A DNA stretch of 64,000 nucleotides from Streptomyces sp. Ru72 (GTDB taxonomy: Bacteria > Actinomycetota > Actinomycetes > Streptomycetales > Streptomycetaceae). The DNA is taken from NCBI RefSeq assembly GCF_002920635.1, contig NZ_PQSR01000004.1, positions 1 to 64,000 on the forward strand, in the 5' to 3' direction. Position 1 is the first letter of the stretch. Each line of letters opens with the position of its first letter. Below the pieces are notes generated by a model. The model was not told where the DNA came from. It did no database searches and worked only from the letters and a program-made list of their open reading frames with translations. The position numbers and the translations under genes are program-made. This document shows, piece by piece, positions 35,413-43,677 of the stretch.

Positions 35413-35439
35413 AAGGCCCGGGTCGGAGACCCGGGCCTT
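35413..35439. terminator. Hairpin terminator
   Basis: AAGGCCCGGGTC (35413-35424) pairs perfectly with GACCCGGGCCTT (35428-35439) around GGA, followed by CTTGCT. It ends transcription from one or both sides of a region without genes (35261-35706). Confidence 0.75.
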
Positions 35440-35450
35440 CTTGCTGTCCG

Positions 35451-35509
35451 GCGTGATCAGCTGTGCGCCCCCCACGGTCGGCGTGATCAGCTGTGCGCCC
35501 CCACGGTCG
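35451..35509. repeat. Tandem 30/29-bp repeat
   Basis: GCGTGATCAGCTGTGCGCCC plus CCCACGGTCG occurs at 35451-35480 and, one C shorter, at 35481-35509; a third start (GCGTGTTCAG) then gives way to ACCGTGGGG, which pairs back with CCCCACGGT. The segment could extend the preceding terminator. Not CRISPR: there are no unique spacers. Confidence 0.6.
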
Positions 35510-35706
35510 GCGTGTTCAGACCGTGGGGCGGCGCCGGAGGACTCCCGCCTCCTCCGGGAGGTGGCCTGTGCCGCCCAGGACGATCACTTGGAAGGCGGCG
35601 GCGACGTAGGCGGTCACGAAGCTGGAGATCCTGCGGGTGCTGTGCATGTCGGGTCACCTGCTTGCTCTCGGGTCTGTGGGCCGGTTCATCGAGCGCGCGC
35701 TCGGCG

Positions 35707-36422
35707 TCACCAGTTGATGGCGTCGTCCATCGACTGCTGCCAGTACGTGACCTTGAGCGAGTCGTCGACGTAGACACCCTTCGCGGGCAGCGAGGGGTGG
35801 GCGGCCGCGCCGACGCTCTCGTTGCCGGAGCGGCCGCGGAAGTAGACGGTCAGCGAGTTCACGGTGTGGCCGTTGGAACCGCTGCCGTCGGTGGCGGACA
35901 GGTTCACCGAGGCGTAGCCGGACTGGCCCGGCTCAAGCGTGACGACTGCCTGCGGCTGCGATTCCCGGATGACCGGAGGCACGGCCTGGGCCTCGCCGAA
36001 ACGGACGGCCGGGTAGCCGTAGAGGAAGCAGCTCTTGCTGCCGGTGTTGGTCACCGTGAGCAGCATGTGGTTCACGGGGCGGTTCAGCGGGGCCGCGACC
36101 GTCTTGGTGTTGGACCCCTCGCAGGTGACTGGCTTGCCGGAGGAGACGGGCGCCTTCGACGCAGAGGTGTCCGCGGCGGGCCTCGTGGTGCCGGTGGCGG
36201 GCCTGGCCTCCGGGGAGGAGGAGCCGGAGCCGGAGCTGGAAGTCGAAGTTCCGGATGAGGAAGAGGCGCCGGCGGAGGAGTTACCGGCCGGCGCGGTGGT
36301 CGCCGATGCACCCTCGTTGCGGACGCCGCTGCCGTCGTTGCTGCGGTCAGGGAGAGCGCGGCGAGAACGACGGTAGCGGCGGCGCCGACGAGACGAGTGC
36401 GGGAGGTGCGGAGATTGGACAT
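35707..36422 (-). pseudogene. DUF4232 lipoprotein with frameshift in the signal peptide
   Basis: From the ATG at 36422 the reading is MSNLRTSRTRLVGAAATVV and then AALSLTA, a lipoprotein signal, but the mature part (NDGSGVRNEGASATTAPAGN, a Ser/Thr linker, then a DUF4232 domain with SCFLYGYPAVRFGEA and VNSLTVYFRG) continues in another frame from about 36345. A lipobox cysteine would be expected exactly at the break, so one or a few bases (for example a TGC) are missing. No alternative start exists in the mature frame. Divergent from the HTH gene at 36598. Confidence 0.75.
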
Positions 36423-36597
36423 GTGGCCGTGCCCCTTCGGTGTTCGGGTGGAGGTGGTGATTGGATGACCGAAGCTTGTGGGGCGTTCTGTCCCAACTGC
36501 CAGGCACAGCGGGCAGTTGGGGACGCTGGAACAGCGAAACGCGCTCTGACCAGGGAGAAGGCAGCGGCCCTGGAACGCGGTACTGGAACACGAGGGG

Positions 36598-37995
36598 ATG
36601 GGGGAACGGGTGTCGGGGGCAACAGGGGCCGGCGGAACGGAGGCGTTCGCGCACCTGCTGCGGGAGCTCAAGGACCGCTCGGGACTGAGCTACGGGGCGC
36701 TTGCCAAGCGGCTGCACATGAGCACGTCGACGCTGCACCGCTACTGCAACGGCACAGCGGTGCCCGTCGAGTACGCACCGGTGGAGCGCCTGGCCAGGAT
36801 CTGCCGGGCAACGCCGGACGAGCTGGTGGAGTTGCACCGGCGCTGGATCCTGGCGGACGCGGCACGAGGGAACAGGGCCGAGCAGGCCGCGGCGACGGGT
36901 TCGGGACAGGGAGCCGGTTCGGCTGGTACGGCGGATACCGCCGATGCGGCGGAAACGGTCGATACGGCGGATCGAGGATCACCCGCACCGGACGGACGGG
37001 GCGAGGGCGAGGGGGAGAGCGACGACGAGGACGGTGAGCAGGTCGTCGTCGACGTGCCGCGCGAGCTCGCGCCGCCACGTCGTCGCCGTACCGTGCTGAT
37101 CGCCTCGGTAGCGGTGGCCGCCACCCTGGGAGCCGTCGTGCTCACCGTGCGTCCGTTCGGCGTCGGGAACGACACCGGCGGCCGACAGGCGGCCGGTGCC
37201 ACCGCCACGACCACCGGTACGGCCACCGGCATGACGGACGCCAAAAAGCCGTCCGCCTCCCCGTCCCCGAGCGCGAAGGACCACAAGCCGTCCGCACCGG
37301 CCTCCGCCGGCACCGCGTCCGAGGGTGCCGGATCCGGCTCCTCGAAGGACGGCGGCAAGCAGGGCGGGGCCCGGCGGCCCGGCGGCGGCGCCACCGGCGC
37401 CGCTCCTCTCACCGTCGCCACCCGTCCCTACGTCTACGACAACCCGTGCAGCCAGCATTTCCTCGTCAACAGCGAACCCGAGCAGGTGGGTCCGCCGGCG
37501 AACGAGCAGGACGCCCCGCGCTGGGCCGCCGCGTACGGGGCGGTGTCCTCAGGCGCGCAGGAGATCGCTCTCACCGTCCAGGGCACCGGCGAGGACACCG
37601 TCGTCCTGGAGGCGTTGCACGTCCGCGTCATCGCCAAGGGCGCGCCGCTCGCCTGGAACGACTACTCGATGGGCGTGGGCTGCGGAGGAAACGTCGACAC
37701 CAAGTCGTTCGACATCGACCTCGACGACGGCAGTCCCACGGTCACCGCCAAGAACGGCCAGCGCGACTTCCCGTACAAGGTCAGCGAGTCCGACCCGGAG
37801 GTCTTCTACGTCACCGCCCACACCAAGGCCCACGACGTTCGCTGGGACCTCACCCTGGACTGGTCCAGCGGCAGCCGCCGCGGCACCGTCCACATCGACG
37901 ACGGCGGCTCCTCGTTCCGCACCAGCGCCGACGTGGGCCGTCCGGGCTACGACTACCCGCTGGGCGGCAGCGAGTGGATCGAACGGACCGGCTGA
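36598..37995 (+). CDS. Membrane-anchored XRE-type HTH protein with exported C-terminal domain
   Basis: A 465-residue protein. Residues 10-70 form an XRE-like helix-turn-helix (GLSYGALAKRLHMSTSTLHRY). An acidic linker leads to RRRR and one membrane helix at about 163-182 (TVLIASVAVAATLGAVVLTV), a long Ser/Ala/Pro linker, and a beta-rich extracytoplasmic domain (about 280-465) with paired cysteines (NPCSQHF, GVGCGG). This architecture, common in Streptomyces, suggests a one-component transmembrane regulator. ATG 36598 has GAGGGG upstream. Its sensed signal and target genes are unknown; the divergent DUF4232 gene is a candidate. Confidence 0.85.
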   Translation: MGERVSGATGAGGTEAFAHLLRELKDRSGLSYGALAKRLHMSTSTLHRYCNGTAVPVEYAPVERLARICRATPDELVELHRRWILADAARGNRAEQAAATGSGQGAGSAGTADTADAAETVDTADRGSPAPDGRGEGEGESDDEDGEQVVVDVPRELAPPRRRRTVLIASVAVAATLGAVVLTVRPFGVGNDTGGRQAAGATATTTGTATGMTDAKKPSASPSPSAKDHKPSAPASAGTASEGAGSGSSKDGGKQGGARRPGGGATGAAPLTVATRPYVYDNPCSQHFLVNSEPEQVGPPANEQDAPRWAAAYGAVSSGAQEIALTVQGTGEDTVVLEALHVRVIAKGAPLAWNDYSMGVGCGGNVDTKSFDIDLDDGSPTVTAKNGQRDFPYKVSESDPEVFYVTAHTKAHDVRWDLTLDWSSGSRRGTVHIDDGGSSFRTSADVGRPGYDYPLGGSEWIERTG

Positions 37996-38007
37996 CAGGG
38001 CCCGGGA

Positions 38008-38312
38008 TCAGCCCGGACCCGGCTCCGTGTCCTCACCGTTCTCCCCGCTCCCCGAGTAGAGGTGCTCCGGACGGCCGGCGGCGCCGTACCGCAGTTCGAT
38101 GCGGATCGTGCCGTCCGCGGCAAGGTCGGCCAACGCTGGGCCGTCGGCCGGGAGATGCCCGGGCGTTCGGCGAGCGCGCTGGCGGTGATCGGGCCGTCGA
38201 GCGAGGCGACGGTGTCCGCCACGAGGTTCCCGGTGGGGGTGGCGCGCGGCCGGCGGGCGCGGGCGGAGCGGTCCGTGCCGTGCAGGGCGCGCAGCGGACC
38301 GCGGCGTACGGC
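38008..38312 (-). pseudogene. Response-regulator output domain remnant (CitB/DcuR type)
   Basis: The reverse strand carries VADTVASLDGPITASALAER, PGISRPTAQRW, and in another frame LADLAADGTIRIELRYGAAG with RPEHLYSG. Together they match the C-terminal winged helix of two-component regulators for C4-dicarboxylates or citrate (GISRxTAxRYLxxL...YGxxGRPExxY). A one-base loss after AQRW splits it, and the receiver domain is missing. Confidence 0.6.
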
Positions 38313-38333
38313 CCGGTGCCGGGCTGCCGGGAG

Positions 38334-38756
38334 TCAGGCGGTCATCGCGTCGCGGACGAGCGCGGTGTCGACGAACTGCTCGAAGCGGACGATCAGGCCG
38401 CCGCGGACCACGAAGTGATGGGCGACGCGGACGTCGATCGGTTTGCCGGTCGCCTTGTTGGTCGCGGTGTAACGGGCCAGCGCGACGACGTTCTCGCCGT
38501 CGACGACGTAGGTGTCGTCGTGGGCGGTCCAGCCGTCCCAGTCCTGGCCGAGCCTCTCCATCACGTTCGATGTGACCCCCTCGGGGGTGCGGTAGGTACC
38601 GGCGAGCGGAAAACCGGCCATCTCCGTCCACTCGACCTCCGGGGCGAGCGTGGCGCGCAGCGCCTCCAGGTCGCCGGCCGCCGAGGCCAGGTACTGACGG
38701 CGCACGACGTCGGCCGGGGCGGCGGAGGTCGCGAAGTCGGTGCTGTCGTGCGTCAT
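38334..38756 (-). CDS. NTF2-like / SnoaL-type nuclear transport factor 2 family protein
   Basis: A 140-residue protein with the cone-shaped SnoaL fold: VRRQYLASAAGDLEALRATL, APEVEWTEMAGFPLAGTYRT, VVALARYTATNKATGKPIDV and FVVRGGLIVRFEQFVDTALV. Such proteins bind or isomerise small hydrophobic molecules. The ATG at 38756 is five bases after the stop of the metallo-hydrolase gene, so the two are in one operon. Substrate unknown. Confidence 0.88.
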   Translation of the reverse strand: MTHDSTDFATSAAPADVVRRQYLASAAGDLEALRATLAPEVEWTEMAGFPLAGTYRTPEGVTSNVMERLGQDWDGWTAHDDTYVVDGENVVALARYTATNKATGKPIDVRVAHHFVVRGGLIVRFEQFVDTALVRDAMTA

Positions 38757-38761
38757 GGCGC

Positions 38762-39568
38762 TCAGCCCCACTTCATCTCGCCCTTGGCGACCTTGGCACC
38801 GATCTGAGCGGCGATCAGCATGCCGTTCTCCGGGTACCGCTTGACCAGCGCGTCCGTCAGCGCGGCGCCGTCGGCTGCCTTGCCGAGCTCCTCCTCGAAG
38901 GCGAGAAGGTACGCGCGGGTGGCGGTGATGGCGGAGCCGTCGGCGGGGGTGCCGGGCAGCCGGTGGCCGGGCACGACCAGTTCCGGCTCGAGCGCGGCCA
39001 TCTCGTCCAGCAGCTCGACCCAGGCCGCACGGTCGCCCGGGGTGGGCGTGTCGGCGACCCACACGTGTTCCTTCTGGAACAACAGGACGCCACCGAGGAT
39101 CGCGCGCCGATCGGCCTGCCACAGGTGGTGCCGGTCGGGCAGCCCGGCCGGGCCGCCCTTGAGCTCGAAGCGATGGCCCTCCAGGGTCAGGTCGCCGTTC
39201 AGCGGCTGCAACTCGACCAGGCGGGTGGGGAGGTTGGGGCCGAGGGCCGCCCACGCCTTGAGCTTGCCCTCGTAGGAGTGCTTGATGTGCTCGATGACGA
39301 TCGGGGTGGCGACGAACTTCGCCTCCGGGAAGGCATCGGCGATCACTTCGGCACCGAAGTAGAAGTCGGGGTCGCCGTGGCTGACGAACACGGTGGTCAG
39401 CTTCCTGCCCGAGTCGAGGATCTCGGCGGCCAGGCGGTGGCCGTCGGCCCGGGTGAAGCCGGCGTCGACCAGCAGGGCCTCGTGCTCGCCGGTGACGAGG
39501 GTGGCGGTCTTGTTCTTGCTGCCGGCCGGGAAGTCCAGGTCGAGGACCTTGAAGGAGAGGGTGCTCAC
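38762..39568 (-). CDS. MBL-fold metallo-hydrolase
   Basis: A 268-residue protein of the metallo-beta-lactamase fold. The metal loop reads FVSHGDPDFYFG, so the usual HxHxDH is altered (H-G-D-P-D-F); the later histidines in VVPGHRLPGT are retained. This variant occurs in a Streptomyces subfamily and may mean a changed metal site. The GTG at 39568 has AGGAG upstream. It is preceded by the DsbA-like gene and followed without gap by the NTF2-like gene; the three probably act together under the MarR protein. Confidence 0.87.
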   Translation of the reverse strand: MSTLSFKVLDLDFPAGSKNKTATLVTGEHEALLVDAGFTRADGHRLAAEILDSGRKLTTVFVSHGDPDFYFGAEVIADAFPEAKFVATPIVIEHIKHSYEGKLKAWAALGPNLPTRLVELQPLNGDLTLEGHRFELKGGPAGLPDRHHLWQADRRAILGGVLLFQKEHVWVADTPTPGDRAAWVELLDEMAALEPELVVPGHRLPGTPADGSAITATRAYLLAFEEELGKAADGAALTDALVKRYPENGMLIAAQIGAKVAKGEMKWG

Positions 39569-39611
39569 TTTTGACTCCTTGCGGGGAGGGGTGGTCGGGG
39601 ACGGTGGAAGC

Positions 39612-40229
39612 TCAGTGAGTACGAAGAGCCGCGAGGCGCCGGTCCACTTCCTCGGCGGTGGCGTGGCCATGGGCCAGCGCGGCGACACGGTCGCCGTCGA
39701 CGGCGAGGAGGGTGGGGAAGCCGGTGACGCCCAACGACACGGCCCGGTGGAAGTCGGCTTGCGCCGCCACCCGCGACTTGGCACCTTCGAAGGCGGCGAC
39801 CACGGCGTCGGCGTCCAGGCCGGCCTCCTCGGCGACCTTCCGTTAGGTCCCGGGGTCGGAGAGGCTGCGGCCGTCGACGTAGAAGGCCCTCTGCAGTGCG
39901 ATGGCCAGTTCCGCCGCACGGGCGGGAGCGGCCTGGCGCAGGGCGGCGACCCCGCGTGCAGCGGCTTCCGAGTCCATGACGAACGAGCCGTCGGCGATCA
40001 GCCGCTCATACGCCTCGCCGAACTCGGCACCGGTCAGCTCGGCGATCTTGGCGTTCGCGCCCTGGACGTAGCCGAACTCGCGGATCGGCGTCCGGCGTGA
40101 TCCGGTGAACAGCCCGCCGGACACGACCTCGACCGGCAGTTCGGGGTGATGGGAGACGACCTCGCTCAGCGTTCCGGAGAACCCGTGCGACCAGCCGCAA
40201 TAGGCGTCGAAGACGTAGACGAGCTTCAT
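39612..40229 (-). pseudogene. DsbA-family thioredoxin-fold protein with in-frame nonsense codon
   Basis: From the ATG at 40229 (MKLVYVFDAYCGWSHGFSGT) the protein reads normally to SLSDPGT, then meets TAA at 39843-39845, after which RKVAEEAGLDAD, VVAAFEGAKSRVAAQADFHR and VTGFPTLLAVDGDRVA continue in the same frame to 39612. TAC to TAA at one base explains it. Full length would be 205 residues. The active site is CGWS rather than CxxC, usual for this FrnE-like group. Second gene of the MarR-linked operon. Confidence 0.85.
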
Positions 40230-40289
40230 CGAAGGCCTCGACAGGGGTGCGGCGCCCGCCGGACGCGGGCGATTCGCCTGAGAAAACAG

Positions 40290-40307
40290 TAACTGACTAG
40301 TCAGATA
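40290..40307. promoter_or_regulatory. MarR operator in the DsbA/MBL operon promoter
   Basis: TAACTGACTAGTCAGATA holds the perfect 12-bp palindrome CTGACTAGTCAG (40293-40304) and is symmetric at 16 of 18 positions. It lies 61 to 78 bases upstream of the DsbA-like start and downstream of the MarR gene. Confidence 0.65.
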
Positions 40308-40378
40308 TTCCGGTGTGACCGCTGCCACACCCCTGCCTCTGCGGCCATGACGGCAGCGGCACCGCCGACTGCTCGACG

Positions 40379-40921
40379 TCAGGGCAGCCGCGGCAGGACG
40401 TCCCGCGCCGCATGACTCAGGATCCGGAGATCCTCGGCGAACCGGTCACGATGCGCCGGCGGAAGCGGCGCCAGGAAGAAACGGCGGATGTTGTCCACAT
40501 GCACGCGGGAAGCGGCCACGGTGGCCTCCGCACCCTTCCGGGTCAGGCGTACCAGCCGTCCTCGCCGGTCGCCGGGGTCCTCGGCCCGCTCGACCAGCCC
40601 GGCCGCCTCCATGCGGTCCACCAGCCGAGTCGCGCCCCCGGTGGTCAGCACCTGCTCCTGGGCGATGGCCCGCATCGACAGCCCCGGCTCGCCGGCGCGC
40701 CCCAGGATGAGCAACACCTCGTACATGAGATGGCTGATTCCGCACTCCTGTTCCAGGGACCGCCCCAGGATGTACTCCAGCCGGTTGGCAGCCCCCTGCA
40801 GCCGCCCGAAGGCCAGGACGAGCGCGTTGTTCGCGGCATCCTGCGGCGTCGAAATCTCCAGCTGTTCGTCCACGACCCCGGGACCCCTCTCGTCGTACCC
40901 GCCCCCATGCCGTTCGATCAT
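40379..40921 (-). CDS. MarR family transcriptional regulator
   Basis: A 180-residue protein with the MarR winged helix at about 60-130 (QEQVLTTGGATRLVDRMEAAGLVERAEDPGDRRGR, quoted in parts: QEQVLTTGGATRLVDRMEAA and DPGDRRGRLVRLTRKG). ATG at 40921 is used; a GTG at 40873 would give 164 residues and is also plausible. It precedes the DsbA/MBL/NTF2 genes on the same strand with 149 bases and a palindrome between, so it probably represses that operon. Confidence 0.88.
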   Translation of the reverse strand: MIERHGGGYDERGPGVVDEQLEISTPQDAANNALVLAFGRLQGAANRLEYILGRSLEQECGISHLMYEVLLILGRAGEPGLSMRAIAQEQVLTTGGATRLVDRMEAAGLVERAEDPGDRRGRLVRLTRKGAEATVAASRVHVDNIRRFFLAPLPPAHRDRFAEDLRILSHAARDVLPRLP

Positions 40922-41040
40922 CCCCCACAGCAGCCTCTGCCCGGTCCTGCGTCGGCCGTGCCACGGACACGGGATGCGCTTCGGCACGCCGAGGCAGCAA
41001 GCGGGCCCTCGGTGGCGACCAGGACATGGCCTCACCGCTC

Positions 41041-41430
41041 TCAGCGGTTGCCTCTCAGCAGGGCGGTGACCCGGCTCAGCCATCCCGCGCGGGGCCGGTT
41101 GTCCCTGTCCATCAGGAAGCGGGCTGTCCGTAGCGGGTCACGCGGGGACCGGCCCATCTGGTGGCGTCGCCAGTAGCGGGCCACTCTCCGCTCCAGGTCG
41201 GCCCGGTCACTTCTGGCGGTCCTGGTCAGAACGACCCGGCCTTCCGGCCCCTCGGGAGCGGTCAGCACCAGCACGCGACCCTCCGGTGAGTACGCCGCCG
41301 TGTACTCACCCTCCGAAACGTCCATCGCCTCAAGGTAGTTCGTGGCATGCGCGAAGGATTCGAAGACGATCAGGTCTTCCTCTTGGTCGAAGACGAGCAC
41401 GGTTTCGGGCGGGAGTTCCACACCGATCAC
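41041..41430 (-). CDS. Conserved hypothetical protein
   Basis: A 129-residue protein with no recognised domain. It opens MIGVELPPETVLVFDQEEDL and contains FESFAHATNYLEAMDVSEGE, then an arginine-rich C-terminal half (RRVARYWRRHQMGRSP). The first half looks like a small alpha/beta fold, and the overall pattern resembles uncharacterised Streptomyces proteins. It lies between a MarR gene and the divergent glucanase. Function is not inferred. Confidence 0.7.
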   Translation of the reverse strand: MIGVELPPETVLVFDQEEDLIVFESFAHATNYLEAMDVSEGEYTAAYSPEGRVLVLTAPEGPEGRVVLTRTARSDRADLERRVARYWRRHQMGRSPRDPLRTARFLMDRDNRPRAGWLSRVTALLRGNR

Positions 41431-41614
41431 TCTGGCAGCCGCTTCCGTCGCGCCGCACCGGAAATACGCGGCGTCTCAGGCGGGTGCCGGCCCCTGCACC
41501 GGCCCCCTGCCCAAGCACCCTCCCGGCCGTCCTCCCAGCCGGACGGCCGAGGGCGTCCGGCCGCAAGCCGATCGACGTTCAACTTATTGACATGGACGCA
41601 CCCCGATGCGACGG

Positions 41615-41628
41615 TGAGAGCGCTCTCA
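41615..41628. promoter_or_regulatory. LacI/CebR-like operator before the glucanase
   Basis: TGAGAGCGCTCTCA is a perfect 14-bp palindrome and differs from the CebR operator TGGGAGCGCTCCCA at one position per arm. It lies 48-61 bases upstream of the glucanase GTG, where it could give sugar-dependent repression. Confidence 0.7.
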
Positions 41629-41675
41629 AAAAGGTACGGACCAACCTCCCCCAACTCCCCCCACGGAGGTGGAGC

Positions 41676-42875
41676 GTGCTCAGCAGGCTCACTCACCGGC
41701 TCCTTGCGCCGACAGCGGCGGCCACGCTGCTCGCGGCATTCCTCGCGCTGCACTCGGCCCCGTCCGCCGCCGCGGCGGTCCCCGACACCATCCCCCTGAA
41801 GCTGACCAACAACTCGGGACGCAGCGAGCCGGTCCACGTCTACGACATCGGCACCCTGCTCTCGACGGGACAGCAGGGCTGGGCGGACGCGAACGGCACC
41901 TTCCACGCCTGGCCCGCCGGCGGCAATCCGCCGGCACCCGCGCCCGACGCGTCCATCCCCGGCCCCGCGGCCGGACAGTCGAAGACCATCCAGATCCCCA
42001 GGTTCTCCGGCCGCATCTACTTCTCCTACGGCCGGAAGCTGGTGTTCAAGCTGACCACGGGCGGCCTGGTACAGCCGGCCGTGCAGAACCCGAGCGACCC
42101 CAACCGCGACACCCTGTTCAACTGGTCCGAGTACACGCTCGACGACTCCGGCCTGTGGCTCAACAGCACCCAGGTGGACATGTTCTCGGCGCCCTACGCG
42201 GTCGGGGTGAAGCGCGCCGACGGGAGCACGGCCAGTACCGGCCACCTCGAACCGGGCGGCTACAACGGCTTCTTCGAGGCCCTGCGTGGACACTCGGGCG
42301 GCTGGGCCGACCTCATCCAGACCCGGTCGGACGGCGCCGTGCTGCGAGCCCTGTCGCCAGGGCACGGCCTGGAGACCGGTGCCCTGGCGGCGTCCGTCAT
42401 GGACGACTACGTGGGCCGCGTCTGGCAGAAGTACGCGACGACGACCCTCACCGTCACGCCGTTCGCCGACCAGCCGAACACGAAGTACTACGGGCGCGTG
42501 TCGGGCAACGTCATGAACTTCACCAACGCATCCGGTGCGGTCGTCACCAGCTTCCAGAAGCCGGACGCAGACAGCGTCTTCGGCTGCCACAAGCTCCTCG
42601 ACGCACCCAACGACCAGGTGCGCGGGCCGATTTCACGGACGCTGTGCGCGGGATTCAACCGCTCCACCCTCCTGGTCAACCCCAACCAGCCGGATACGAG
42701 CACGGCGAACTTCTACCAGGACTCGGTGACCAACCACTACGCCCGCGAGATCCACGCCCGGATGACCGACGGCAGGGCCTACGCGTTCGCCTTCGACGAC
42801 GTCGCGAACCAGGAGTCACTCGTCCACGACGGCAGTCCGCACCAGGCCTACCTGACCCTCGACCCGCTCAGCTGA
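41676..42875 (+). CDS. Secreted GH64 beta-1,3-glucanase
   Basis: A 399-residue exported enzyme. A signal peptide ([20 protein letters not shown], cleavage near SAAAA) precedes a glycoside hydrolase family 64 domain, in which [20 protein letters not shown] and [11 protein letters not shown] hold the glutamate and aspartate that act as catalytic pair in laminaripentaose-producing glucanases. It would cleave laminarin or fungal wall glucan outside the cell. No carbohydrate-binding module is attached. GTG at 41676 lies behind GGAGGTGGAGC, and a CebR-like operator is upstream. Confidence 0.92.
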   Translation: MLSRLTHRLLAPTAAATLLAAFLALHSAPSAAAAVPDTIPLKLTNNSGRSEPVHVYDIGTLLSTGQQGWADANGTFHAWPAGGNPPAPAPDASIPGPAAGQSKTIQIPRFSGRIYFSYGRKLVFKLTTGGLVQPAVQNPSDPNRDTLFNWSEYTLDDSGLWLNSTQVDMFSAPYAVGVKRADGSTASTGHLEPGGYNGFFEALRGHSGGWADLIQTRSDGAVLRALSPGHGLETGALAASVMDDYVGRVWQKYATTTLTVTPFADQPNTKYYGRVSGNVMNFTNASGAVVTSFQKPDADSVFGCHKLLDAPNDQVRGPISRTLCAGFNRSTLLVNPNQPDTSTANFYQDSVTNHYAREIHARMTDGRAYAFAFDDVANQESLVHDGSPHQAYLTLDPLS

Positions 42876-42965
42876 CACCGATCCCGGGGCCGCCGCACCC
42901 GGTGCGAGCGAGCCGGGGACGACCAGCCGGGCGAGTCGCGGCCGCCTCCGGGCGGCCCGGCCCGA

Positions 42966-43259
42966 TCAGGGCATCGCGTCCAGGAACGTCAGCACGGACG
43001 CGTCCTCCTCGATCAGCGGGGCGAGGGCGGCGTTGAACGGGGCGCCGTACGGAGCCTTCAGATGCGCCTGGAAGGCGTCCTCGTCCCGGTACACCTCGAA
43101 GATCCAGAAGGCGCGCGGGTCGGACGCCTTGGTGTACACGTCGAAGGCGAGGTTGCCGTCCTCCTCGCGCACCTTCTGGGCGTACTCCCCCAGCAGACCG
43201 GCCACGTCGGCCTCCGCGCCCTCACGGGCGGTGAACTCGGCGAACAGGGTCTTCTTCAC
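42966..43259 (-). CDS. ABM-domain monooxygenase (putative quinol monooxygenase)
   Basis: A 97-residue single ABM (antibiotic biosynthesis monooxygenase) domain of the ferredoxin-like fold: [40 protein letters not shown] and [20 protein letters not shown]. Close relatives such as YgiN oxidise quinols without cofactor, while others are stress proteins. It stands alone between convergent and divergent neighbours. Confidence 0.88.
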   Translation of the reverse strand: MKKTLFAEFTAREGAEADVAGLLGEYAQKVREEDGNLAFDVYTKASDPRAFWIFEVYRDEDAFQAHLKAPYGAPFNAALAPLIEEDASVLTFLDAMP

Positions 43260-43431
43260 GGTGTCGCGTCCTTGCGTCGTCGTTGTGGCCGTTCGACGGC
43301 ACCGGGGCCACTGGTCTGGATCACGCCGTCCTCCACCCGCAGAGGGCAGACGTGCGCGCGGACGCCACCGAAGCCCACGTCACCGCAGTGGGTACGGCAC
43401 ACGCCCGCCCCCGGCATGTCATCGCCGACCT

Positions 43432-43447
43432 ATGTCATCGATGACAT
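43432..43447. promoter_or_regulatory. LacI-type operator 1 of the sugar ABC operon
   Basis: ATGTCATCGATGACAT is a perfect 16-bp palindrome about 230 bases before the binding-protein gene. A half-copy (GCATGTCATCG) lies at 43414. The region 43260-43677 otherwise has no gene. Confidence 0.75.
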
Positions 43448-43587
43448 CGAAGGGTCCGACGATGATGCGGGCAACACGGCCCACGCGTCAACGGGTTCGG
43501 CGACCGCGGCGGACGTTGCCGATTTGTGACGAGCACAAGGCATTGACGTTGCCGGGAGCGGAGTCCATCATCCTCGGCAAGCAAGCA

Positions 43588-43619
43588 GTGTCAACGATGA
43601 CATATGTCAACGATGACAC
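43588..43619. promoter_or_regulatory. LacI-type operators 2 and 3, adjacent
   Basis: GTGTCAACGATGACAT (43588-43603) and ATGTCAACGATGACAC (43604-43619) abut and match operator 1 with changes in the centre. They end 58 bases before the ATG of the binding protein, where bound LacI would block transcription. A TTGACG at 43542 could be a -35 element. Confidence 0.78.
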
Positions 43620-43677
43620 CTCGGGACGGCATGCTTCGATGCCGGCCGCGCCGACCGCAATCCCGCAGGAGTCGTTC

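Noticed and set aside
35451..35509. Possible CRISPR array
   Set aside because: The 30-bp units abut with no spacers, there are only two copies and no cas genes; the same applies to the tandem repeat at 12648-12729.
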